From: Hydractinia symbiolongicarpus
Taxonomy: Eukaryota > Cnidaria > Hydrozoa > Anthoathecata > Hydractiniidae
Direction of reading: 5' to 3'
Length of the DNA stretch: 64,000 nt
NCBI RefSeq assembly: GCF_029227915.1
Contig: NC_079877.1
Span: forward strand, 14,776,851-14,840,850
The notes below the pieces were generated by a model. It was given only the letters and a program-made list of their open reading frames with translations. It had not been told where the DNA came from and ran no database searches. Positions 35,549 to 45,143 of the stretch are shown here, piece after piece (the first letter of the stretch is position 1; the number at the start of each line of letters is the position of its first letter). The position numbers were made by a program, and so were the translations under genes.

Positions 35549-36029
35549 TACAATCAGTTAAAAAGGAATTGAATTTGCACCAAATATTTGAAAGTTAATG
35601 TATTTTGTAATTTGAATGATACTGTACAGTTTCAGTTTCTTCGTTGCTCTCTTTTGTCTTTTTCCTGTTTTCAGGTACTATAATAAACTTTCAAGGAATT
35701 TGTAGAAGACGTTAGCAAGTTTTTTCAAATTCTACTGGAAGATATAACATGGCAGTTATTTTAAATAAAAAACAATCAGATAAGTACCTCTTATTAATTA
35801 ATTTTATATTTTTATGGTATATATTTTGCATAGTAAGTTTTCATGACACTAATAAAAGGTGTCGCTACCTACTAACTGCGATTAGCGTAAGAAACATTGA
35901 TTAAAAATTTTGTTGCAGCTAGCCAAACTGCATTTAGCTACTTTTACTCTTCAGCTAGAGGTAACTAAAGAGCTAGCTAGAGATCCACAACCCCAACATA
36001 AATGTAAATAATAATAGACCAAACTTTAA

Positions 36030-36640
36030 CCCTATTAAGTCCGGTTTTATTTTAATAACTCGTTATTGCTATGTTATATGTCTATAAAACTACTGAGCTT
36101 CAATATTTATCTATTAGACGCCTGCATGCCACATCTTTAGGTTCCAGACCTTTCAAATATTGCTCTGATATTGGCCATTACTCGAAACTACCCGTAGAAA
36201 TCTCTATGAAATCTCTATAATGGGGAAAATTTAATAACTCATGTTAGGAATATGCTTAGAACTTGAAACTTGCAACAAAACTTTGTTTTATTAAGAAGAA
36301 TCATGTTGCATAATTTGGACACGTGATTAATTCTATTTTCCGATTTTGTTCGGTTTTACCCAAAAATCGGATTTTCGGGCAATTTTTGGCAATTATTTAT
36401 GCGAGCCACGTAAAAATGGGAAAATATGTTAAATATCTTTTATTTATTTTTAAGAAAATTCACACAGAATGCAAAAATTCGCTCTGGAACAAAAGTAATT
36501 AAATTTTAAGCAGATAGTGGTATTTTTAACAAATTTCAAGCTTCTGGTGACGTCACAGAAAATGTGCTAACGCAAGCAAAAATTTATTGCTGCCATTTTG
36601 TTCCTTTTCTGACGTACTATAAGTGTGCCAAGTTAGCTGT
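36030..36640. mobile_element. piggyBac-type MITE, 3'-truncated copy
   Basis: Begins TTAA|CCCTATTAAGTCCGG at 36026 and runs in parallel with the complete copy at 48109-48816 up to GTACTATAAGTGTGCCAAG, after which similarity stops. Shared landmarks: TTTATCTATTAGACRCCTGCAT, TGGTGACGTCACAGAAAATG. Confidence 0.75.
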
Positions 36641-37319
36641 GGCTAGCCGGCTTCAGCAGGATGCTGCCTTGAAATCTACGTTTGTAGCTAGAATCTTGAA
36701 ATTAGTTTGTTTCAGATTGACGCATGTCTAGAAATTGTGATGATATTTTCATCTTAATATGTAAAAACATAGGCACAATGAAGAGAATATCTTAAACGTT
36801 AAAAGAACTTAAATTTAGGCAGCAAAGTAATTATACTAACTCAACCAAATATTTATCTTCGCTTCAAAAAGTTTTGATTCGCAGCTTGGTGAACAAGCTG
36901 GAGTATAATCAATATGGCATCTTAAACTGGGTTCCTCAAAAGGACGAGCTCGGCTTGTTAAACAAAATCCATCTCGTTAAAAACTTACCTGGAAACGAAA
37001 ATTGAAGCAGTATCTAACATAGCTCATCAAATAATAATAAAATAACAGTCTAATACAATATTTGTGATCAAATTCATAACGCAGTCTTCATTCTTTCTAA
37101 TTTCGCGAAAGCCAAGGTACGCACGCAGCCGGCGAAGCTAGGTCGTGGGTCAGGTCGGACTTTAAAAGACGTCACGTTACGGCAATCGGTTAAAAAAATC
37201 GATTGAAAAAGAAGGAGGAAAGAAAAAGACTGCCTGTTTTAATAAGATCTCCCATGTAATCCGAAATCTTAATAATGTTAAAACAATAGTTTATAGAATT
37301 CGCGAAGATGAACTCTATC

Positions 37320-38895
37320 CCAGCAGGCACACAACTTCGAGCAGACGTCTGATGCTAGTCGCTGCTACGTCGCGACGTCGGCCACTTCGTTGCAACGTTG
37401 GTGCAACGCCGTAATTTCCGACGTTGTATATCGACCATAAACCGACGTCGATTCCACGTTAGGTTATCAGACGTCGGATTTATACTTCAACACGACGATG
37501 TACCAACGTCGCACGAACGTAAGATTCGATAACTCTTTCAGGGAGAAATTTTCTTAAAATTTTCTTAGAAAGATAAAAAACGGTTTTTACAAATTCAATA
37601 GCTGACTGACTTTTAAAGATTGTACGAGGGTACGCTTTTATTTTAATTTTAAGAGAGAAAGCGCAAAAGTTTCCAGTTCAAATTTGTAATAGATGTTACC
37701 AAACCATGTGAAAAAATTATGCAATTTGATTTGTTAAAACATCGTACTTTCGAACGAGGAATTATTCGAACGGAAAAGAAGTCGCTTCGAATTTAAAAAT
37801 AAACACAACGTTTTTCTCTACAAAAAAGAAAATTGAAGTTGCAAACTTTTTAAAATATATTTGCTGAAGCGACGTGATATATGTGTCCATTTCTTTCGCG
37901 CTAAAATCGTTGTGTGTTAATTTCAAGCATTTGTTGTTGGTAAAGTATTGTGGATTTTATTTTTACGAACATATAGAAGAAAAGAAAGAAAGTGGAAATA
38001 TTTCAAAATATATTGACAGTAAGTTTTTTTAATTCCCTGTGTTACCCTGAATATTTATATGAAATACACTGCATACATATTTCAAGTTTATTTTGGTCAT
38101 TATTTCGCATATGCTATAGAAAAATCTCTGTATTCTATGTTGATGAAAAAAGCGACAAAAAGGAATTGAGAAGATTCCCGTTTTAAGAAGAATAAACAGT
38201 AAGTAATTCTAGGTACTTTATAACCAACATTGTATATAGGCACGTCAATTGAAAACTGTAAAATATGTTAATATATATTTCTTTGAACACCTAGCTTTGC
38301 AATTACACATCTTGTGATTTCCGAGAAATGTTCTTATATAAAAAGCGTATATCTTCGTTCTGTGACAAATTCTACTTGCAATTTATATCACTAGTTAGAT
38401 ATAATACCTTTATTTTCTTTCTATAGCAAATAGAAGAAAAAGTCGATGAAAAGTCCTTTCGATAATGAAGACGGACGTGAAAAATGCAGAGGTTATGAAA
38501 AATGTTTATGCTGGAGAACATAAAGTTATAGTAAATAAATATGAGTTATCAAGTGTTTTTGGTATTAGTGTAATTTAACGAATGTGAATACTAGTTGATT
38601 ATAAAAGGAAATAATTTTAAAAATCACTTTTTGTTTTAAAGAGCCTCTTTTTTAAGTCTGTTAACATCGCAGCTAAGTCGCTGTAACGTCGGTTAACTTC
38701 GCAGTTATACGTTTGTTTCATCGGTAGATGCCTATAAAACGTAGCCACGACGTCGATAGGATGTTATGCTCTGACGTCGTACAGACATCGAACTTCCACG
38801 TCTGCGCAACTTTCCATTCTGACGTAAAGCGGACGTCGCACCGACGTAAAAGTCGACGTCGCTACGATGTCTCTTCGACGTTGGTGTGCCGGCTG
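37320..38895. mobile_element. Non-autonomous DNA element with CGACGT-rich ends
   Basis: The left end CCAGCAGGCACACAACTTCG and the inverted right end CCAGCCGGCACACCAACGTCG form imperfect terminal repeats. About 200 bp inside each end is packed with ACGTCG/CGACGT words (37340-37515 and 38670-38885), strikingly CpG-rich against the AT-rich surroundings. The 1.1-kb core has no recognisable ORF. The superfamily is not assigned. The right end stops 8 bp from the ancestral stop codon of Alr-like gene B. Confidence 0.7.
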
Positions 38896-38902
38896 GAATG
38901 TG

Positions 38903-39129
38903 TTAGTTAGCATGCATATTTCTTTTTATTTCGCTTAACTCAATTTCGGCATACTTTTTCGTTGGATCTGTTGCCTTCGTTAAATCAGCGTAAATACTCG
39001 GTTACACAGATTTGACGTTCAGATCGGCATAATGAGATGATGTTATTTGTGTTACTTCATAGTTATCATCATTTCTTCGTTTCGTATGTTGCAATCTTTT
39101 TTTAGGATTTTTGATAAATATTATAAAAC
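38903..39129 (-). pseudogene. Gene B tail exon with in-frame TAA inside the ITAM-like pair
   Basis: Acceptor TTTTTCGTGCAG is followed by a frame that joins the transmembrane exon in phase (GFIIFIKNPKKRL...). It reads NYEVTQITSSHYADLNVKSV and then TAA (39002-39004). The same frame goes on PSIYADLTKATD and KKYAEIELSE to a stop at 38905-38903. Gene A has no stop at the matching place (NPQFITPSVYAEL). Either the tail is shortened to one YADL motif, or the locus is becoming a pseudogene. Confidence 0.75.
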
Positions 39130-42100
39130 CTGCACGAAAAAGAAATTTTGTAACTATCTTGTAGAAGATATAGCTATGTGGTAAGTTTATTGTTGAACTA
39201 AACCAATAATTATGTTTTATAAAATATCACTGAAAAAAAAGAACACTAATGTTTGCAAACCACAAAACCTCTATATGACGCTTTAACCGACTAATAACTC
39301 CAATTAGATATCGCTACTACGGTACGATCAATTATGTTGACTAGCAATGCTTGACAGTAACACAAATTGAAATGAACCCCGAAGTCTGCATTTCAATTCA
39401 TTTGTAAGACTATTCTCCATTTGGCTGAATATATCAGTATGGCAAGAAAAGGTCAAGAGCAGAATTAGACAATATTGCAGCTGTTTGAGAATGTTTTCAT
39501 AGCCAATAACAGCTCTTGAGCTCAGCATAAAAGCTGTGAAATTGTCTATCTTGACTCGAAAGGGTTTAAAACTATTCTTTCAAAATAAAATGACAGCATA
39601 TTCTTTACATCTCATAACAAAGGCGTAGAATTTATTTCAAAAATGTTTAATCTTAATGATAAATTCCTTATGACAAAAAAGTTTAAAGTTTAAATTCATT
39701 TAACTATCGAATGATACTGAATGGGACTATTTATGAGCAAATATCGCAAAAAATGTACACCAAACATCATCTGAGCATTATTTTTAAGGAAAGTTATGTG
39801 GGTATGGTAACCTCCCCCATCAGGCACTTCAGTAAATCCTCCCGCATGAGTAAGGTCAAAAATATCCTTGTTGGTCAAGCAGCATAAGATAGTGTTGCAA
39901 TTTTTTTCATTTCATCAATATAGCAATTCTTTTTCTGCGCAGATACAATTTACTGGCGCTAGTGCTTTGTGATACAGTTAGTTCGAAATATCTATTGTTT
40001 ACAGCATCTACAACATTCAGTCAAAATTTCATTCCACGGGTAAGAAAAGCGCAATGGAAATTGTTGACTTCTTGTGCTAAAGCAAAATAAAGAGCAAATT
40101 GGAAACGAGCCATAAATTTGCTTAAAATGCTGCACGTGAGATCAAAAAGTGCTAAGAGACTCTGAGTTTTAGAAAGTTCGCCCGATCGGGATTGTGTAAA
40201 AATTAGATAGCAATTAATAAATAAAAGATAATCGTGCTCACCTTTGTGTTTCAAAATCACAAAAATAACGATGTTGAAAATCACTCCAATTACTATAGTG
40301 GTAACTATAGTGATTACTATAGTGGTAATGCCAAATGCATTTTCACTAGCGTACTGACAGTGATCTATAAAGAAATTCGTCGCATTTCAAGAACAGCACA
40401 TTGAAAGCTACAAGAAAAGCTTGTAAAAACATGAACATCTTATCTTATGTAACGTGACTTTATATGATGTCAGGTGGGTTAAGGCACGCCCTGTCACTAC
40501 GCATTAAACCGCCACATTTTTTCTACGAAAAAACTCAAAAAAGTGATGTATCTTATGTATTATATTTCTCTTTTATAGCAGAGCAGGTGTGCTTTCTAAG
40601 ATCCTTAGGAGCTTTCTAATAAGGTCTTGACATAAATAAATTTTCCTGAATTATAGCCGGATTTCAAAAACTATAACAGCAGCAGTCATTTGGAATATTT
40701 ATTAATCAAAGATTTTATTTAAAATACACACAGGCTACATTCTAATTTGAAATAAAACGTCAGAATGACGTTTCGAACGACGAAATTTGATCTGGACGCG
40801 CCTTAACTCAAACAACAGGCATCGAGATGTACAATAGAACAAGTCATAAAAGTAACATACTTTTATGACTTGTTCTATTGTACATCGATTGTGTTATACC
40901 TGGGCTTTGCGTAGCTTTCCCTCTAGTCGTTGTTCTAGAACTTGGCATGATGGTAGTATCTGGTCGTGATGGTATTGAACGGAGGTTAATGCTATTTTTA
41001 TAACCAGCATTTCCTTTGTATGATGCCCAAACAGACGCACTTGCAGCACAAGATGAATGACAGAGATTAAAATTTGTGTTGAAGGTGCTGTAAACATCAT
41101 CTTTATCATCAAATTTCAAATGATATGTCAATAAGCAATTACCAGTATCTTCTTTATGCCAAGTCAAATAAACACAGCTTGCATTATATCTGTACGATGT
41201 TGTTAACGTGATCTTTGAAGGTTTAACTATCAGAAAAAAATTGAAACACGAACCTAACTAGAATAAAATTACAGTGGTTTTTTTTGTCAGAACCAATTTA
41301 TAAGAACAACGAGACCGGAAATGGCTAAAATATAAGAACAAAATAAGAATGGTGTTGTGATTTTATTGAGTATGCCCTCCTTTTTAGACGAATAAGGCAA
41401 AAAATTCCGGTCGGTAACTGCGAATTTACGAAATTTGTAGTTGGTCACAAAGATGTACAAAAAAACAAAATAAAAACAATTTCAAGCAGATAAATAAAAC
41501 AAATAACGAATAAAAGGGTAGGATTAAAACAATTATGACAAAATTTAAATAAATTTAATAACTTACAGGAAATGTAAATTGTTGAACTGCCATTGAAGTT
41601 TCCAAATTTATTTCTTGCATTAAACATAATTTTTTCCCCACAATCGGAACGTATTATGTTGCGTGTTGCAAAGCTATATCTGTACTTTCTTGATGTATTA
41701 CTCATTAACAAAGAACTAAACGAATCACTAAAAGTGTTGTCTTTTTCTAATTTCCATTTCACAAAAGGTTTTGGATGTCCACATATATCTTGTGTAACTG
41801 TTAACACAGCAGTATCACTTACAGTGTATATAGATTTCAAACTTTTACCACAGATTCTAGGGCTACCTGTAATATTTTAATATAAGTCTGTTCAAAATAC
41901 ATTATAGAAGAGGTTCAGTCCATATTAGATTAATTTAGTATTGTTTACAACATTCAACTACAAACAACATAAAAAAATCATATTTTTTAATACTAAAAGT
42001 AGTATTATTGCTGACAAGCGACTTCTGTTGTGTATATACTTTCTTAGTTTGCTTTGCTAATTATTGCTTGACATGAGTTTGAAACATTTTAATTATGACA

Positions 42101-42844
42101 TTGCAATCGGGTATGGTTACAAGCAGGAAACAAATATTAATGCAATAATAAGCGATTACCCTGGGCTGTATTAACCCTATAATAATTGATAAATACAGCA
42201 GCCGGAATCCGTCGGAAGCATTGAACAGCCGCACGTGGTGTAGTGGGTTCGTCTGCGGCTCCCAGTTCTGGGGACCGCGGATCAAATTCCGCTCACCGCT
42301 AAGCAGTGAGTTAGTGATGAACAAAGTAGTTCTTCTACAATACCGCAAAAAAATATTACAAATTGGGTTAGCAATTTCATAATACTTTTTTTTATAGTAG
42401 GTGACAAATTGTTACTTGCACTAAGATAATGGATTTTCTGATGAAATTAAAAAAAGCAAAATCAAGAAAACTAATTAAATAAAAACAAAATACCTTTAAC
42501 ATCCTTTATTTCAATTGTTGTTTGCTTCCCAAACAATGGATTGCTTAAAGTTGTAGTTAACTGAAAGGATAAGGTTTCGTTGTACTGGATATTCTTCAAT
42601 GAAACTCTGTAGGTACTTGTGGTCTTGTCATACACAGCAGAGAGTCTGTTTCCAAATAACTCCTTCCCTTTGTTGGCAATATTTTGATAATTTGCACTAC
42701 CAAATATTATTGAATCTTCTGGCCGTGATTTTAAATTCACAGTAAAACTGTTAATTGTTTGACCTGTATCGAGTATTATTTTCCAATGCATGTCGACAGT
42801 ATTACCATAGGTTGCTTCCAAAAAGGATGTGGAAATTCTGACAT
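38903..42844 (-). CDS. Alr-like immunoglobulin-superfamily receptor, gene B (tail with premature stop; first exon not found)
   Basis: Minus-strand exons: 42844-42494 (V-like, 351 nt), 41866-41567 (I-set-like, 300 nt), 41226-40900 (FN3-like and stalk, 327 nt), 40364-40242 (transmembrane, 123 nt), 39129 down to a stop. All internal exons are phase 1-1 and open. The protein would be a type I receptor with three extracellular beta domains, a Ser/Thr/Pro-rich stalk, one membrane span and an ITAM-like tail. The family (Hydractinia Alr) mediates homophilic colony recognition; this role is inferred from architecture. The tail has TAA at 39002-39004 after the first YADL; the frame beyond it continues with YADL and YAEI to 38903. 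A signal-peptide exon upstream of 42844 was not recognised. Gene A and the 14.5-kb pseudo-exon are paralogues on the same strand. Confidence 0.75.
40242..40364 (-). CDS. Gene B exon: transmembrane helix
   Basis: Acceptor TTTATAG, donor AAAG|GTGAGC. The span is built from a short internal repeat (ITTIVITIVTTIVIGVIF), encoded by ACTATAGTAATC-like units, and is followed by ILKHK. Confidence 0.78.
40826..40886. repeat. Perfect 29-bp palindrome with 3-nt centre
   Basis: Arm GATGTACAATAGAACAAGTC... (40826-40854) is exactly complementary to 40858-40886 around ACA. It lies in the intron of gene B, 12 bp beyond the FN3 exon donor (40899). Confidence 0.95.
40900..41226 (-). CDS. Gene B exon: FN3-like domain and stalk
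   Basis: Acceptor CTGATAG, donor CCCAG|GTATAAC. Opens FKPSKITLTTSYRYNASCVY, followed by LTWHKEDTGNCLLTYHLKF, then ASASVWASYKGNAG (G-strand region) and a Ser/Thr/Pro/Arg-rich stalk (PSRPDTTIMPSSRTTTRG). Confidence 0.75.
41567..41866 (-). CDS. Gene B exon: I-set-like Ig domain
   Basis: Acceptor AATATTACAG, donor TCCT|GTAAGT. Encodes GSPRICG, then ICGHPKPFVKWKLEK (Cys and Trp of an Ig core) and SDCGEKIMFNARNKFG (second Cys, N-x-FG end), with an NGSS N-glycosylation site near the end. Confidence 0.8.
42229..42346 (+). mobile_element. tRNA-derived SINE, copy 1
   Basis: The head carries pol III boxes: A-box-like TGGTGTAGTGGG (42236) and B-box-like GGATCAAATTCC (42279), correctly spaced. The tail reads TTAGTGATGAAC and GTAGTTCTTCTACAATA, shared with copy 2 at 49733-49845. 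It is not a functional tRNA, since no clean cloverleaf can be drawn. Confidence 0.75.
42494..42844 (-). CDS. Gene B exon: N-terminal V-like Ig domain
   Basis: Acceptor TTTTACTGCAG, donor AAAG|GTATTTTG. The domain has VDMHWKII in the B-C strand region, with Met where the conserved Cys is expected, and NETLSFQLTTTL in the F strand, with no second Cys. Loss of the canonical disulfide is a known oddity of Alr V-like domains. An acceptor slightly upstream (ATTGACAG, about 42870) is a second possibility. Confidence 0.72.
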
Positions 42845-43119
42845 CTGCAGTAAAAGCTATGGAGGTATTACTGTCAATTGTAGGAATATCATGACTAATT
42901 ACTTGCCAACACTTTTTACCTTTCACTACATCGTCCAATTTCTTAAAAACGTCTTAACAGTTGGAATCAATTAAAGATAGTAAATGTTGTATTTAGCTCC
43001 CTGTTTTGATTAACCCACCAACTGCGCGAAAGCATAAACTTGTTTTTGATCTGTGTGCACAAAATTCTGGCTAAGTGAATATGTTGTTGATGTTACACAC
43101 TATATTATTATAAAGAATA

Positions 43120-43222
43120 CTAGTCGTTAGCCCGTGGAAAATCCACGGGTTTGCCCGTCGCAGCTAAGCTACCATTTTGCGTGACAGACAGAGACAGACG
43201 TATACGGGCATTATAATATAGA
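43120..43222 (-). mobile_element. Miniature Helitron (103 bp)
   Basis: Read on the minus strand: 5' TCTATATTATAATGCCCG, GACAGACAGAG-type repeats, a hairpin CCCGTGGATTTTCCACGGG (stem 8-9 bp), then CTAACGACTAG ending at 43120, followed by host T. TC start, hairpin about 10 nt before CTAG and AT target are Helitron hallmarks. Its 5' TC abuts the CTAG end of the next element. Confidence 0.8.
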
Positions 43223-43289
43223 CTAGCCGGGAGACCCGGCGTCGAAACGCCGGGTTAAGCCACAAGTAACTGTTGTTGAACGCCTTGAG

Positions 43290-44370
43290 GAGCGCTTAAT
43301 AAGAACCGCAAACTGTGCGACCCGGTGAGGTGGAGCGCTTTAGTACGGGTATGCAGTATGTCGTAAATCAAGTGGAGGGCACACACCATTGCAGTGTTGC
43401 GACTGTAAGATATTTAAAAAAAAATAATTTCCCGCAACAAAAGCTGAATTAAAACAGTTTACAAACCGTTGTTACTCTGCCATAGCAAAAACAATCGGGC
43501 AATATTATTTTATTTTGCGGAATAAGTTTCCGTAAAAGTTCAAAACTTAATCATGACAGTGGGCCGAGAACGCATAATACCCTTTTCATAAAAAACTTTA
43601 CTGCAATTTCGGTTTAACTTAAAACACAGAAAAAACCCAGTTGTTACCCCATAAAAAAACTAAAAAAACTCCATAATTGGAGTGATCTAGTACAGGTATG
43701 CAGAATATGTCGTGAATTGAGTAAAGCTCACACAACATTATAGTGTTTCGGTTGTAATGTACTTTTTAAAATATATGTATATATATAACTTTACTGCAAC
43801 TTTAACCGAAATAAAAACACAGTTTACAACCTGTTGTTACCCCGTCATAAGAAAAGAAAATAGTCAATATTATTTTATTTTGAGAAGTACGTTTCAGTAA
43901 ACCTTAACAAATTAATCATGACACCAGACTGAGCACTTAGTACAGGTAAATGGTGTCACACATGCGTTATAGCCATAATAGCCTTTTCCCAAAAAAACTT
44001 ATCGCAACTTCAATTTAAATAAAAAACACACAAAACACCCTGTTGTTAACACCAGGTTGAATGTTTATTGCAGGTAAAAAAACTTTATCACAACGGATTA
44101 AATAAAAACACGGAAAAAGCACGTCATTAACACCAGGCTGAGCACTTAACATGTAAATAGTGTCATACATGAGTAACAGGCGTAATAAAATTTTCCAAAT
44201 AAAATTTATCACAACGGTTTAAATAAAAACACAGGAAACAGCCCGTCGTTAACACCAGGCTGAGCGCTTAACAGGTGAATCGTGTCATACATGAGCATAG
44301 GGGTAATACCATTTTCCAAAAATCCTTATCGCTTCGGTTTTAGAAGAAATCAGTGAACAGCCTGGCATTA
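43290..44370. repeat. Diverged tandem repeats inside the Helitron
   Basis: Recurring blocks: GTACRGGTATGCAG (43345, 43692), TTAACACCAGGYTGA (about 44045, 44130, 44250), GTGTCAYACATGAG (44160, 44283), AAAAACACAGGAAACAGCCC-like words, TTATCRCAAC. Unit length is irregular (about 120 bp in the second half, longer at the start). Confidence 0.75.
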
Positions 44371-44499
44371 ACCCGGTTCAGTTTAAAAAATTACTCAGCA
44401 ATTTTATTTTGCATAAAAAATTTTTAAATCAGCATTAAAAGTGGCCGCTGCCAACTGCATTTAGCATAAGAATTGTTAAGAATTGTGTTGCAGCCAAAC

Positions 44500-44561
44500 T
44501 GCATTTGGCTACTTTCACTTGCAGCCAAACTGCATTTGGCTACTTTCACTTTTTAGCAGGA
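44500..44561. repeat. 31-bp direct repeat, two copies
   Basis: GCAGCCAAACTGCATTTGGC followed by TACTTTCACTT occurs twice in immediate succession; each unit also contains the short inverted pair GCCAAA/TTTGGC. A single diverged copy occurs near 35918. Confidence 0.85.
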
Positions 44562-45143
44562 TGTAGCTAAAAGAGGAGCTAGCTAGGTAGACCAAACTTC
44601 AACATAAAAATAAATAATAATATACCAAACTGAATAAAAACTTTAAAAGTATAGGAATAAATAAAGCTAGCTATAGCTAGCTGCCTCAAAATGTACGTTT
44701 TGTAGCTAGCCAAAAACTTAAAATTGGTTTGTTTAAGATTTATACGTAGCTAGAAAACGTGATGAAATATTCACCTTAACATGTGAAAACAAACTAAATA
44801 ATCCTATAGGATAAAAAGTACTCAGAAGAAATAAGGAGGATTGAAAGGAAACCTACAAACTTCACACCATCACTTCCAAACCAAAATGGCCTTCGTAGGG
44901 GTAGCATGTTTCCTCCCGTCGGCATGTTGAGGCCGCGAAGCACTTGGATTGGTCATTAGTGAAAATGGAGCCTTGTGATTGGTTTATTACAATGAGCGGC
45001 AAAGCAAGGCCGGTAAAAAAACGGGGTCTGCCGGGGATTCGAAATAAAGCTGCAGGGCCGCGGAGATTTTCGGCGGGTCTCGCTACTTGCTCCGCCATGT
45101 TGCGCAGAGACAGACAGACGGAATACGGCTATTATTAAAGAGA

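Larger units (their letters stand above)
34271..37319. other. Non-genic interval rich in MITEs
   Basis: No coding region supported. It contains a TA-flanked MITE (35261-35548), a segment at 35880-36010 that resembles 44480-44620 (AGCCAAACTGCATTTAGCTA), and a piggyBac-type MITE copy (36030-36640). Confidence 0.6.
43223..45143 (-). mobile_element. Non-autonomous Helitron (1.9 kb)
   Basis: Minus strand: 5' end A|TCTCTTTAATAATAGCCG at 45143, with GACAGACAG repeats close by, and 3' end with hairpin CCCGGCG-TTTCGA-CGCCGGG (43254-43235) followed by TCTCCCGGCTAG ending at 43223. The interior has no helicase or Rep; it carries diverged tandem repeats (43290-44370). The CTAG is followed directly by TCTATATT, the start of the miniature Helitron. 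Confidence 0.8.

Noticed and set aside
42229-42300. Functional tRNA gene
   Set aside because: A and B boxes are present, but no complete acceptor and anticodon stem pairing; a second diverged copy shows it is a SINE.
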